The notes under the pieces were generated by a model. That model saw only the letters and a program-made list of their open reading frames with translations, had not been told where the DNA came from and ran no database searches. From an uncultured Pelagibacteraceae bacterium (GTDB taxonomy: Bacteria; Pseudomonadota; Alphaproteobacteria; Pelagibacterales; Pelagibacteraceae), in assembly GCA_902589345.1 (NCBI GenBank), contig CACISU010000004.1:24397-88396 (forward strand): a stretch of DNA of 64,000 bases, written 5' to 3'. The first letter of the stretch is position 1. Each line of letters begins with the position of its first letter. This document shows positions 44,376 through 54,067 of this stretch, in pieces. Both the position numbers and the translations under genes were made by a program.

Positions 44376-46408
44376 TGATTTGATTTTAATTTTTTTTGAT
44401 ATCTTTTCCATCCAGGACTTTGTATTTCACTTTCAAATTCTACATCTTGATTAAACTCAAAATCGTCAATCTGATCTTCTTTAAAATAATTATTTTTTTT
44501 AAGATTTTCTTCTGGCAGTTCATCAATAAATCTTGAAGCTATACAATCTATCCAATCACCTTGATAAAATCTATTCATTGCAAAAGATATATTTGCAATT
44601 TTTTTTGCTCGTGTAATTCCAACATATGCTAATCTTCTTTCTTCCTCTAACCCTTTCTCACCTTTTTCTTCTATAGATTTTTGATGTGGAAAAAGACCTT
44701 CTTCCCATCCAGGCAAAAATACAACATCAAATTCCAATCCTTTTGATGCATGCATGCTCATTAAATTAATTTTTTCTCCCTCCCAATTTTTATCAATTGA
44801 GGTTGCAAGAGAAACATGCTCTAAAAAACTTTCTAAATTGTCGAATTCCTTCATGGCGCTAAGCAGCTCTTTGATATTTTCTATTCTATTTTCATTTTCT
44901 AAATCTTTTTTATTTTTTAACATATTACTATAACCTGACTCATCTAATATTATTTGTAACAATTTTACATGACCTATTTTTTTATTTTTAAGATCATCTC
45001 TCCATTTTTCAAATTGATTTAGTAGGGAGACTAAACCCAATTTCGTTTTTGGTTTAATTTCATTCTTTTCTATAAGTCTTCTTGCGGAGACTTCTAATGT
45101 TACTTTATTTTTTTTTGCGAATTCGATAATTTGTTTTAATGATGTTTCACCTATTGATCTTTTAGGGACATTAATTATTCTTTCAAAAGAAAGATCATCT
45201 TGATCTTGGTATGTTACTCTTAAATATGCTATGCAATCTTTAATTTCAGCCCTCTCATAAAATTTAATTCCACCAATTATTCTATAAGGTATACCAATTT
45301 TCAAAAATCTTTCTTCAAACTCTCTTGTTTGAAATATTGCTCTAACCAAGATTGCCATATTATTTAGTGAAAAATCTTTTTTATATTCCTCAATTTTATC
45401 CGATATATCTGTTGCCTCATCTTTCACACTTCTATAGCAATTTAATGAGACTAGATCGCCGCTTTCTCCATTAGTGAATAATTTCTTTCCAACTCTACTT
45501 TGGTTGTTTTCAATAAGCTTAGAAGCAACTGATAATATATTTTGTGTTGACCTATAGTTTTTTTCTAATCTAATAATTTTTGTATTTTCGTATGTTTTAT
45601 CAAATTCTAAAAAATTTTTTATTTCTGCACCTCTCCAGCTATAAATTGATTGATCATCATCACCTACACAACTTATGTTTTTATGATATTTTGCTAAATG
45701 AAGTAACCATTTACTTTGGATATGGTTCGTATCTTGATATTCATCGACAAGAATATATTTAAAATTCCTAGAATAAATTTCACTTATGTCTTTATTCCTT
45801 TCAAATATTTTTACACAATGTAATATCAAGTCTCCAAAATCAGTAGAATTTAAATCTATTAATTTACTTTGATAAATTTTATAAATTTCTAAAAAACTTT
45901 TTTCCAGCGGATCTCTTTTTCTTAGAATAACGTCGTCGGGATACCACCCTTTATTTTTCCATCTATCTATTATTGATTGAATTACATTTGGGGAAATTTT
46001 TTTTGTATCAATGTTTTCAGCTTTAGAAATATTTTTTATTAGTCTTAATTGATCATCTTGATCAATTATAGAAAAGTTTGACTTTAGACCTACTGCTTGT
46101 GCATGCTTACGCAAAATTTTCGCACTAATAGAATGAAAAGTTCCAAGCCAAGTCATTCCTATTGCTTCTCTACCCAAAATTTTTGATACTCTATTTTGCA
46201 TCTCTCTAGCTGCTTTATTTGTAAATGTTACTGCTAGAATTTGGTTGGGAAATGCTTTTTTTTGCTTAATCATATGAGCAATTCTAGAAGTTAAAACTTT
46301 TGTTTTGCCCGAACCAGCACCCGCTACTATGAGCAAAGGCCCGTCTATATGGGAAACTGCCTCATTTTGGGCCTCATTAAGATCATTTAAATATTCCAAA
46401 TTCAACAT
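44372..46408 (-). CDS. uvrD: UvrD/PcrA-type DNA helicase
   Basis: 678 aa superfamily 1A helicase acting in excision and mismatch repair. Motifs in order are QNEAV (Q motif), GAGSGKT (30-36), TFTNKAAREM, GTFHSISA, DEYQDTN, DDDQSIYSWRGA, LEKNYRST, LMSMHASKGLEFDVVFLPG and EERRLAYVGITRAK. The C-terminal tail, acidic and short, differs from the E. coli Tudor tail. It is the first gene of a pair with the aminopeptidase. Its upstream 35 bp shows no LexA box. Confidence 0.96.
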   Translation of the reverse strand: MLNLEYLNDLNEAQNEAVSHIDGPLLIVAGAGSGKTKVLTSRIAHMIKQKKAFPNQILAVTFTNKAAREMQNRVSKILGREAIGMTWLGTFHSISAKILRKHAQAVGLKSNFSIIDQDDQLRLIKNISKAENIDTKKISPNVIQSIIDRWKNKGWYPDDVILRKRDPLEKSFLEIYKIYQSKLIDLNSTDFGDLILHCVKIFERNKDISEIYSRNFKYILVDEYQDTNHIQSKWLLHLAKYHKNISCVGDDDQSIYSWRGAEIKNFLEFDKTYENTKIIRLEKNYRSTQNILSVASKLIENNQSRVGKKLFTNGESGDLVSLNCYRSVKDEATDISDKIEEYKKDFSLNNMAILVRAIFQTREFEERFLKIGIPYRIIGGIKFYERAEIKDCIAYLRVTYQDQDDLSFERIINVPKRSIGETSLKQIIEFAKKNKVTLEVSARRLIEKNEIKPKTKLGLVSLLNQFEKWRDDLKNKKIGHVKLLQIILDESGYSNMLKNKKDLENENRIENIKELLSAMKEFDNLESFLEHVSLATSIDKNWEGEKINLMSMHASKGLEFDVVFLPGWEEGLFPHQKSIEEKGEKGLEEERRLAYVGITRAKKIANISFAMNRFYQGDWIDCIASRFIDELPEENLKKNNYFKEDQIDDFEFNQDVEFESEIQSPGWKRYQKKLKSNQ

Positions 46409-46443
46409 TTATATTTTTATAGTATAAGTCTCTACTAAATTTA

Positions 46444-47901
46444 ATGAAAAAATACTTCAAAAATTTAAAAAAACTATATTTATATCAAAAGCTTATTTTA
46501 CTTTTTAATACGATAAAAGAAATAAAATTAACTAATTTTCAAATTATTTTTGCCGCATACGCAATAATTTTTTCTATTTTTTTATTTCTTTCAATTCCAG
46601 GATTATTTAATTACGAAAAAAAAATAGAAGAAATTGAAACTAAAATAGAACAAGATTTTAAAGTATATTTGAATAATTTATCAAATATTAAATATCGTTT
46701 TATACCTGCCCCACATATAATAATAGAAACAGGTGAGCTAAAATTATCAAAAAGCGGTGAATCGCAAATTGCTAAATTAGAAGATATAAAAATATTTTTA
46801 TCAATAATAGATCTTTATAAAAATAAAAATATTAAAATAAAAAAAATACTTATTAATAAAGCAAATTTTTACTTTAAAGATACTGATTTTATATTATTTA
46901 ATAAACATTTACACAAAAATATAAATAAGCCGATAAAAATAAAAAATAGTAATTTTTTTTATGTAAACACAGAAAATGAAGTTTCTACAATCTCACCAAT
47001 AAAAAATTTTAATTATTATATCGATCTTCAAAATAAAGAAAAAAAGTTAAAACTAAAAGGAAAATTATTTGATGTTGATTATAATTTCAATTGGAGCAAA
47101 AATTATCAAAAACCTAATATTGTAGAGACTTCAATTAAATTTCAGAATCCAAATATTAATATTTTTAACCAATTTAAAACGAATAAACAAAATATTATTA
47201 CCGGAAAATCCAAAATAAATTTTTTAGATAATAAATTGAATTTACTTTTTAATAAAGAAAATAATTTATTAAAATTTGAAACTGAAAAATTTGATAAATC
47301 AATTAAATCAGATTTATATGGTGAGATAGAAATTGATCCTTTCTATTTTAATGTAAATTTAGTTTTAAAAAAATTTGATACGATTTCATTAATAAAAACT
47401 ATGTTTTCATATTTATATTCAATAGAAAATATGGTTCATAAAAATTTAAATGGAAATTTTTTTTTAAAAATTAATAATAAAAACAATAAATTATTAGAAA
47501 AATTAAACTTTGATTTTTTAATCGAAGAAGGAAAAATTAACTTGGTTAGCTCAACAGTAAATTTAAAAAAAATAGGTAAAATTAAATTTTCTAATTTTGA
47601 ATATTTAGAAAGAGTTGATAAACTTTATTTTAAATCAAGATCAGAGCTTTTTATTTATGACGAAAAGCAATTTTATAGACGATTTCAGATTCCTAGAGAA
47701 GATAGAATTAATTTAAATAAAATTTATTTTGATATTGAAGTTAACGTTGATGATGGAGTCTTTTACTTGTTTAATATGGGTATTAATTCAAAAAAAGATT
47801 TGGATAATGAAAATGTATTGAATGATAACATATTAAATTACGAAATTGAAAATTTACAACAGCTAACTAAAGTAATTAGAGATACTTTTAAAAATGATTA
47901 A
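46444..47901 (+). CDS. AsmA-like membrane-anchored protein
   Basis: 485 aa, not firmly recognised. Residues 1-33 are basic and amphipathic, residues 34-53 one transmembrane helix ([20 protein letters not shown]), and the remainder is a long beta-rich domain. The start of that domain ([57 protein letters not shown]) resembles the N-terminal AsmA repeat of proteins that bridge the periplasm and affect outer-membrane lipids. Function is inferred from fold only. It is divergent from uvrD and convergent with fumC (4-nt overlap). Confidence 0.65.
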   Translation: MKKYFKNLKKLYLYQKLILLFNTIKEIKLTNFQIIFAAYAIIFSIFLFLSIPGLFNYEKKIEEIETKIEQDFKVYLNNLSNIKYRFIPAPHIIIETGELKLSKSGESQIAKLEDIKIFLSIIDLYKNKNIKIKKILINKANFYFKDTDFILFNKHLHKNINKPIKIKNSNFFYVNTENEVSTISPIKNFNYYIDLQNKEKKLKLKGKLFDVDYNFNWSKNYQKPNIVETSIKFQNPNINIFNQFKTNKQNIITGKSKINFLDNKLNLLFNKENNLLKFETEKFDKSIKSDLYGEIEIDPFYFNVNLVLKKFDTISLIKTMFSYLYSIENMVHKNLNGNFFLKINNKNNKLLEKLNFDFLIEEGKINLVSSTVNLKKIGKIKFSNFEYLERVDKLYFKSRSELFIYDEKQFYRRFQIPREDRINLNKIYFDIEVNVDDGVFYLFNMGINSKKDLDNENVLNDNILNYEIENLQQLTKVIRDTFKND

Positions 47902-49286
47902 CCTGGGTTAATCATTTTTTTTGGATTTACAATTCTATCGTATTCTTTTTCACCTATTAGACCAGTTTTTAAAGTTTCGTGCTTTAATGTTGTTTTGTTT
48001 TTTAATGCTTTCTTTGCAATTTTGGCTGCATTATCGTATCCAATTTTTGGTGAAAGTGCAGTTACTAACATTAATGAATTATCTAAATGTTCCTTAATCT
48101 TATTTTTGTCTGCTTTTAAATCTTTTACACAATATTTTGCAAAACTATTTATACTATCTGATAAAATTTGAATTGACTGAAGTATATTATGAATAATTAA
48201 AGGTTTAAAAACATTTAGTTCAAAATGACCATGTGATCCAGCCATTGTAATTCCATTATGGTTTCCAATTACTTTTACACAAACCATTGTAAGAGCTTCG
48301 CATTGTGTAGGATTTACTTTTCCAGGCATTATTGAAGATCCTGGTTCATTTTCAGGTAAAATTAATTCTCCGTAACCAGCTCTCGGACCAGATCCTAAGA
48401 ATCTAATATCATTTGCAATTTTCATTAAACAAACTGCTGTAGTATTTAAAGTTCCAGAAAAGTTTACAATTGCATCGTGGGCCGCAAGTGCTGCAAACTT
48501 ATTTTTTGCGGGTTTAAATGGTAATTTAGAAATTTTTCTAATTTCATTGACGATTTTTTTGTCAAAATTTTTTCTTGTATTTATTCCAGTTCCAACAGCT
48601 GTCCCACCTTGAGCTAGAAAATATATTTCATTTAATGAGGTATCTATTCTTTCAATACATTTTTCCAATTGAGATTGATATCCAGAAAATTCTTGACCTA
48701 ATGATAATGGTGTAGCGTCTTGAAGATGTGTTCTACCGATTTTTATAATACTTTTAAATTTTGTAACTTTTCTCTTTAACTCATGATTCAGTAGATTTAG
48801 TGAAGGTATTAGTATTTCTTTTGTTTTTAAAGCTATCGCTATATGCATTGCGGTAGGAAAAACATCATTAGTAGATTGGCTTTTATTTACATGATCATTT
48901 GGATGTACAGGTTTTTTTGTACCTTTTTTCCCTCCTAATATTTCAATTGCTCTATTTGAAATTACCTCATTAACATTCATGTTTGTTTGAGTTCCAGAAC
49001 CTGTTTGCCATACTTTTAAAGGAAAATTATCTTTTAACTTTCCATTAATAACCTCATTTGAAGCTTTAATTATTGCATTAGATATTTTTTTATCTAAATC
49101 TTTATTTTTAAAATTTGTTATTGCGGCTGCTTTTTTAATTATTGCGATAGATTTAATCAAAACTGGTCTTATTAGGAAATCTCCGATATCGAAATATTTT
49201 TTTGACCTTTGTGTCGATGCACCCCAATATTTATCTGAAGGAACCTTAATAGAACCAATACTATCGAATTCTTTTCTAAATTTCAT
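47898..49286 (-). CDS. fumC: Fumarate hydratase class II
   Basis: 462 aa. It interconverts fumarate and malate in the TCA cycle without an iron-sulfur cluster. The superfamily signature [16 protein letters not shown] is near residue 316, with catalytic Ser in that loop; [14 protein letters not shown] near 98, [14 protein letters not shown] near 127 and [16 protein letters not shown] near 185 are fully conserved. Aspartase and argininosuccinate lyase share the fold, but these segments fit FumC best. Single gene with 68 bp to the divergent pyrophosphohydrolase. Confidence 0.95.
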   Translation of the reverse strand: MKFRKEFDSIGSIKVPSDKYWGASTQRSKKYFDIGDFLIRPVLIKSIAIIKKAAAITNFKNKDLDKKISNAIIKASNEVINGKLKDNFPLKVWQTGSGTQTNMNVNEVISNRAIEILGGKKGTKKPVHPNDHVNKSQSTNDVFPTAMHIAIALKTKEILIPSLNLLNHELKRKVTKFKSIIKIGRTHLQDATPLSLGQEFSGYQSQLEKCIERIDTSLNEIYFLAQGGTAVGTGINTRKNFDKKIVNEIRKISKLPFKPAKNKFAALAAHDAIVNFSGTLNTTAVCLMKIANDIRFLGSGPRAGYGELILPENEPGSSIMPGKVNPTQCEALTMVCVKVIGNHNGITMAGSHGHFELNVFKPLIIHNILQSIQILSDSINSFAKYCVKDLKADKNKIKEHLDNSLMLVTALSPKIGYDNAAKIAKKALKNKTTLKHETLKTGLIGEKEYDRIVNPKKMINPG

Positions 49287-49354
49287 AATTTTAATTTGGA
49301 TACAATCTTATAAATCTTATACAATACTTTCATCAAGAATCATATAGGAGCATT

Positions 49355-49726
49355 ATGACAAATTTTCAAAAAGTTGGATTATTCATGAAAACCTTTGGCC
49401 AAGAAATTAAAACAAAGCCAAGTTTAAGTTCTGAGAAAATAAATAATTTAAGAATTAATTTAATTAGTGAAGAATTAGAGGAGCTCAAAGACGCAATTAA
49501 AAATAATGATCTTAAAGAGACTATAGATGCTTTGACTGATATTTTATATGTAACTTATGGGGCAGGACATGCATTTGGCGTAGACTTGGATAAATGTTTT
49601 GAAGAAGTTCAAAATTCTAATATGAGTAAATTAGGTGATGACGGCAAACCAATTTATAATGAGTCTGGAAAAGTAATGAAAGGTCCAAATTACTTTAAGC
49701 CTGATTTATTAAAGTTTATTAAATAA
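49355..49726 (+). CDS. MazG-like NTP pyrophosphohydrolase (PRA-PH superfamily)
   Basis: 123 aa all-alpha pyrophosphatase. The metal-binding helix pair reads SEELEELKDAI (Glu39, Glu40, Glu42, Glu43) followed by ETIDALTDILY (Asp58, Asp62), the EExxE...ExxD pattern of MazG, dUTPase-like and HisE proteins. The C-terminal NMSKLGDDGKPIYNESGKVMKGPNY (spanning two parts) resembles phage and bacterial stand-alone forms. The nucleotide substrate is not clear; house-cleaning of modified NTPs is likely. It has a good TAGGAG ribosome site just upstream of the ATG. Confidence 0.85.
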   Translation: MTNFQKVGLFMKTFGQEIKTKPSLSSEKINNLRINLISEELEELKDAIKNNDLKETIDALTDILYVTYGAGHAFGVDLDKCFEEVQNSNMSKLGDDGKPIYNESGKVMKGPNYFKPDLLKFIK

Positions 49727-49729
49727 TTT

Positions 49730-50614
49730 TTATAACCAAATTGGTTTTATTATTTTTATTTTTGCATTTCCACATATAAATTCAGAGTTGTAGTCAAATT
49801 TTTGCTCTTTATATTTTAAAATAGCATAAGAATATTTATCGTTAATAAGTATTTTCCCCATCTCTTTATTTTCAAATTTTATGGTATTATCATTACTTAT
49901 AGACCCTTCAATTATATTTATGGCAAATAATCTTTTATTTAATTTATCTTTTAAGTTTATTCGAGCAGTATTTTCTTGGCCGACATAACAACCCTTTTTA
50001 AAGTCTATTGCGTTTAGTTTATCAAAGTTACATTCAATTCCAAAAATTTTATTTTGAAGTTGTAGTGTCTCTGTTGGGGGAATACCCAAGTTATGACTAT
50101 GTTGATAATACTCATCAATATTTGAAGATTTAAGTTCTAATTTTTTTAATGATAAATGCAATTTTTCAAGGTTAATAATTAATCTAGCTCCTAATTCGGA
50201 AGTTCTAGGATCTAATAAAATTGGATCTTCAAAAATTTTTATAGTATGTCCCAATTTATCTTCTGATCCATCGAGTGTTAGGAATTTTTCTTTTGAAATA
50301 GAAGCAACAACAAATTCATTACTTAAATTTAAAAATTCAACATTTGATCTTAGTTTATAAAGATGGAGTTGTTTTAGTAATAATTCTATATTTTTTTTTT
50401 CACAATCTAAAAAAAATCCATTTTTATGTTCGACAATTATAAAATCAAATAAGTATTTTCCTTGAGGAGTTAATAATGAAGCAAAACAGCTATTTCTAGT
50501 TGTAACTTTGCTTATATCATTTGAAACAATGTTTTGTAAAAAATCTTTAATATCATTACCGTTTGCATAAATTATACCTCTATCCTCTAAAATATAAACA
50601 TTATTTTTATTCAT
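49730..50614 (-). CDS. ygfZ: YgfZ/GcvT-like folate-binding Fe-S maintenance protein
   Basis: 294 aa. The YgfZ signature K-G-C-Y-x-G-Q-E is at residues 207-214, with Cys209 being the residue important in E. coli YgfZ. The N-terminal part (IIYANGNDIKDFLQNIVSND) and TPQGKYLFDFII match the GcvT-like fold. These proteins use a folate to help assemble or repair iron-sulfur clusters; tRNA thiolation by MiaB depends on it in E. coli. It is not the glycine-cleavage T protein, which is longer. It is divergent from the dihydroorotase gene and convergent with the MazG-like gene. Confidence 0.88.
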   Translation of the reverse strand: MNKNNVYILEDRGIIYANGNDIKDFLQNIVSNDISKVTTRNSCFASLLTPQGKYLFDFIIVEHKNGFFLDCEKKNIELLLKQLHLYKLRSNVEFLNLSNEFVVASISKEKFLTLDGSEDKLGHTIKIFEDPILLDPRTSELGARLIINLEKLHLSLKKLELKSSNIDEYYQHSHNLGIPPTETLQLQNKIFGIECNFDKLNAIDFKKGCYVGQENTARINLKDKLNKRLFAINIIEGSISNDNTIKFENKEMGKILINDKYSYAILKYKEQKFDYNSEFICGNAKIKIIKPIWL

Positions 50615-50657
50615 AATTGAATTTAGTATAATTATAATATAATTATTTTTTAATCAA

Positions 50658-51965
50658 ATGTTAGACTTAATAATAAAAAATGGATCATGTTTTATTGATG
50701 GTAATCTCCAAAAATTATCGATTGGAATATCAAAAGGTAAGATAGAAAGAATAGAAAATAACATAGAGGAAGAATCTCGTAATATTTTTGATGGTGAGGG
50801 TCTTATTGTTCTACCAGGTTGTATTGATACTCAGGTACATTTTAGAGAACCTGGCTCAACAGATACTGAAGATCTTTACTCTGGAAGTAGGGCCGCAATA
50901 GCTGGGGGCATAACTGGTGTATTTGAGATGCCAAACACAAATCCACCAACATCAACTAAGACAGAGTTTCAGAGAAAATTAGATCTAGCCAAAAATAGAA
51001 TGTACTGCAATTATGCTTTTTATTTTGGTGCGACAGCTAATAATGCAATTGAATTATCCGACTTAAAAAATTTAGAGGGATGCTGTGGGATTAAACTCTT
51101 TGCAGGATCATCAACTGGCAATCTATTAGTTGCTGATGAAAAAGATATTGAAAAGGTCTTTCAGAGTAGTTCTAAAGTTGTTGCAGTTCATTCAGAGGAT
51201 GAGGAAATATTAAATAATAACAAGAAATTAATTAAAAATGGAGATGTTCATTCGCACCCTATTTGGAGAAGCGATGAATGTGCAATTTCATCAACAAGAA
51301 GAATTGTTAAAATTGCTGAAAGATATAATAAAAAGGCTCACATTCTTCATATTACAACAAAACAAGAAATAGATTTTCTATCACAACACAAAGGAAATAT
51401 TACTTTTGAAATAACTCCTCAACACCTAACGATCTTTGCGCCAGATTGTTATGATAAGATTGGAACCTATGCTCAAATGAATCCACCAATAAGAGATAAA
51501 TCTCATTACGATAAACTATGGTATGCAGTTAAAAATAATTTTAATGATACAATAGGATCTGATCACGCTCCCCATTTGAAAAAAAATAAAGAAAAAGAAT
51601 ATCCAAATTCACCATCAGGTATGCCAGGAGTTCAAACTCTTATGACAGTAATGTTGAATCACGTAAATGATGGCAAACTATCTCTCAATCAATTAATAAA
51701 TCTTGTATGTGAAAATCCAGTTAAAATTTTTGGAATTAAAAACAAGGGATTTATAAAAGAAGGATTTGATGCTGATTTTACAATTGTTGATATGAATAAA
51801 ACAATTGAAATCAAAAATGAAAATATTGAGAGTAAATGTGGATGGTCACCTTTTCATGGATTTAAATTTAAGGGAACGCCAGTAGCTACAATTGTTGGAG
51901 GAAATATAAAAATGAAAGATGGAGAGATTATAGGAGACCCAGAAGGAAAACCTTTAGTCTTTTAA
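50658..51965 (+). CDS. pyrC: Dihydroorotase (class I, PyrC)
   Basis: 435 aa amidohydrolase closing carbamoyl-aspartate to dihydroorotate in pyrimidine synthesis, downstream of carAB. FREPGSTDTEDL and MPNTNPPT mark the dihydroorotase branch. Metal-site residues are carboxylated Lys146 (GIKLFAG), His178, His231 and Asp302 (GSDHAPH). The first metal motif D-x-H-x-H reads Asp57-T-Gln59-V-His61, so one expected His is Gln. I recall the same DTQVHFREPG form in other alphaproteobacteria, so it is probably a functional subclass. Allantoinase/hydantoinase activity is the alternative. Confidence 0.88.
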   Translation: MLDLIIKNGSCFIDGNLQKLSIGISKGKIERIENNIEEESRNIFDGEGLIVLPGCIDTQVHFREPGSTDTEDLYSGSRAAIAGGITGVFEMPNTNPPTSTKTEFQRKLDLAKNRMYCNYAFYFGATANNAIELSDLKNLEGCCGIKLFAGSSTGNLLVADEKDIEKVFQSSSKVVAVHSEDEEILNNNKKLIKNGDVHSHPIWRSDECAISSTRRIVKIAERYNKKAHILHITTKQEIDFLSQHKGNITFEITPQHLTIFAPDCYDKIGTYAQMNPPIRDKSHYDKLWYAVKNNFNDTIGSDHAPHLKKNKEKEYPNSPSGMPGVQTLMTVMLNHVNDGKLSLNQLINLVCENPVKIFGIKNKGFIKEGFDADFTIVDMNKTIEIKNENIESKCGWSPFHGFKFKGTPVATIVGGNIKMKDGEIIGDPEGKPLVF

Positions 51966-53852
51966 AATATTATTCTTAATAAGATCTTCTTTTATTTCAT
52001 TTAAAATCGCAGGGTCATCAATAGTAGGGGGTATTTTATAATCAACTTTATCTGCAATTTTTCTTATTGTTCCTCTTAATATTTTTCCTGATCTCGTTTT
52101 TGGAAGTCTTTTAATAACTATTGCGACCTTAAATGCCGCAACGGGTCCAATTTTATCCCTTACCATTTGTATACATTCTTTGCTAATTGTTTCGTTGTTT
52201 TTATCTACCCCAGACTTAAGAACGACTAAACCAATAGGTAATTGACCTTTTAATTTATCAGCAATGCCAAGAACTGCACATTCCGCAACAGATTGATGTT
52301 CAGATAAAACTTCTTCTATAGCACCTGTTGATAGTCTGTGACCTGCAACATTAATAATATCATCTGTTCTAGACATGATCCAGATGTAACCATCTTCATC
52401 GATGTGTCCGGCATCGTATGTTTGATAATAGCCTTCATAGTTTGACATATAATTTTCTTTATATCTTTGATCTGCATTCCATAGAGTTGGAAATGTTCCT
52501 GGTGGCAAAGGAAGCTTAACAACAATATCACCCATTTCATTTGCATTAGCTAATGTTTGATCTGGTTTTATTATTTTTACATCATAACCAGGAACAGCTT
52601 TGCATGCTGAACCATATTTTGTTTCCATCATTTCAATTCCAGTACAATTTGAGCTGATTGCCCAACTTGTTTCAGTTTGCCACCAATGATCAATTACTGG
52701 AACATTTAATAAATTTTCAGCCCATTTAATTGTATCTGGATCAGCCCTTTCTCCAGCTAAAAAAAGTGATTCAAATGAACTTAAATCATACTTAGAAAAA
52801 AATTTACCTTCAGGATCTTCTTTTTTTATTGCTCTGAAGGCTGTTGGAGCAGTAAATAAAGATTTAACTTTATAATCAGATATGATTTTCCAAAAAGCTC
52901 CAGCGTCAGGCGTACCAACAGGCTTACCTTCAAAAAGAATTGTTGTACATCCCTTGAACAATGGTGCATATACAATGTAGGAGTGACCAACAATCCAACC
53001 AATATCACTAGCAGACCACCAAATATCATTTTCATCAACATTATAAATATTTTTCATAGTCCACTTGAGAGCAACTATATGACCCCCTATATCTCGAACA
53101 ATACCTTTTGGTACTCCTGTAGTACCTGAGGTATAAAGTATATATGCGTATTCATTTGCACCCATTTCAACACAATCTATATCTTTTGCATGTGATAAAG
53201 AATCTTCCCAGCTTATTTCTAAAGGTGAGTTTAATTTTACTTCACTATTTTTACGTTGATAAAAAATAACTTTTTCAACTTTATGTTTAGCAAGCTTTAA
53301 AGCTCCGTCTACAAGTGGACGATATTCAACAGTTCTTCCTGGTTCAAATCCACAAGATGCTGTAATTAATAATTTAGCTTTACTATCATCTATTCTGCTT
53401 GCAAGTTCATTAGAAGCAAAACCTCCAAAAACAACAGAATGAATCGCGCCAATCCTTGCACATGCAAGCATTGCTACAACAGACTCTGGTATCATCGGCA
53501 TATAGATGATAACTCTATCGCCTTTTTTTACTCCTTGATTGACCAAAGCACCTGCAAATTTTGAAACTTTGTCTTTTAATTGTTTGTAAGTGAATTTTGC
53601 TTTGTTACCTGTTATAGGACTGTCATAGATTAAAGCTAATTTATCTCCTCTTCCTCGGTCTATATGTAAGTCAATAGCATTATAACATGTATTGGTTGTT
53701 CCATCTTCAAACCATTTATAAAATGGAGGGTTAGATTTATTTAAAATTTTAGTTGGCTTTTTAAACCAAAATATATCTTCAGACACATTTTTCCAAAATT
53801 CCTCAGGATTTTTTATAGAATCTTCATAAACGGCATTAAAGTTTTTTTTCAT
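51954..53852 (-). CDS. prpE: Propionyl-CoA synthetase (acetyl-CoA synthetase family)
   Basis: 632 aa AMP-forming acyl-CoA synthetase. The P-loop YTSGTTGVPKG is near residue 240, ASDIGWIVGHSYIVYAPL near 282, and the A8 lysine motif PKTRSGKILR near 590, the site of regulatory acetylation. The segments GKPVGTPDAGAFW and FTAPTAFRAIKKEDP are those of PrpE rather than Acs, so propionate is the likely main substrate, perhaps with acetate. It overlaps the convergent pyrC end by 12 nt and shares a 215-bp divergent upstream region with proteorhodopsin. Confidence 0.92.
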   Translation of the reverse strand: MKKNFNAVYEDSIKNPEEFWKNVSEDIFWFKKPTKILNKSNPPFYKWFEDGTTNTCYNAIDLHIDRGRGDKLALIYDSPITGNKAKFTYKQLKDKVSKFAGALVNQGVKKGDRVIIYMPMIPESVVAMLACARIGAIHSVVFGGFASNELASRIDDSKAKLLITASCGFEPGRTVEYRPLVDGALKLAKHKVEKVIFYQRKNSEVKLNSPLEISWEDSLSHAKDIDCVEMGANEYAYILYTSGTTGVPKGIVRDIGGHIVALKWTMKNIYNVDENDIWWSASDIGWIVGHSYIVYAPLFKGCTTILFEGKPVGTPDAGAFWKIISDYKVKSLFTAPTAFRAIKKEDPEGKFFSKYDLSSFESLFLAGERADPDTIKWAENLLNVPVIDHWWQTETSWAISSNCTGIEMMETKYGSACKAVPGYDVKIIKPDQTLANANEMGDIVVKLPLPPGTFPTLWNADQRYKENYMSNYEGYYQTYDAGHIDEDGYIWIMSRTDDIINVAGHRLSTGAIEEVLSEHQSVAECAVLGIADKLKGQLPIGLVVLKSGVDKNNETISKECIQMVRDKIGPVAAFKVAIVIKRLPKTRSGKILRGTIRKIADKVDYKIPPTIDDPAILNEIKEDLIKNNILKD

Positions 53853-53909
53853 ACTGATTTGTTTTTAACTCGTATTTTCATGGATTTTACCTAATGGGTT
53901 GTATTTAAT

Positions 53910-53937
53910 TTGAAAAAGTAAGTAAAATCAATACAAA
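53910..53937 (+). promoter_or_regulatory. Candidate promoter of proteorhodopsin
   Basis: TTGAAA (53910-53915) and TACAAA (53932-53937) lie 16 bp apart, in the 215-bp gap between prpE and proteorhodopsin. This would give a leader of about 125 nt containing the 20-bp palindrome. Other weak AT-rich matches exist, so this is one candidate. Confidence 0.35.
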
Positions 53938-54019
53938 TTAAGCACTAAAAACCCTTCAATAAACTATTTTAATTTGGTATCTAAACCCCTAACTGTGGTT
54001 CTATTAATGAAATAGGGCC

Positions 54020-54039
54020 TTAGTTTAAATTTAAACTAA
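54020..54039. repeat. 20-bp perfect palindrome in the proteorhodopsin leader
   Basis: Half-site TTAGTTTAAA is followed directly by its reverse complement, with no spacer. It ends 14 bp before the AGAGGGAG ribosome site. It could be a dimeric-regulator operator. As RNA it could fold only with a loop taken from its own centre. Confidence 0.7.
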
Positions 54040-54053
54040 AAAAAACTAACTAA

Positions 54054-54061
54054 AGAGGGAG
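54054..54061 (+). promoter_or_regulatory. Strong ribosome binding site of proteorhodopsin
   Basis: AGAGGGAG lies 6 nt before the ATG at 54068. Most genes in this window lack a recognisable Shine-Dalgarno, so this and the ftsZ site stand out and fit heavy translation. Confidence 0.8.
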
Positions 54062-54067
54062 TTTTTT

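Noticed and set aside
54011..54019. AATAGGGCC before proteorhodopsin as a copy of the terminator half-stem at 54855
   Set aside because: Only eight bases match and no partner strand lies nearby; chance likely.
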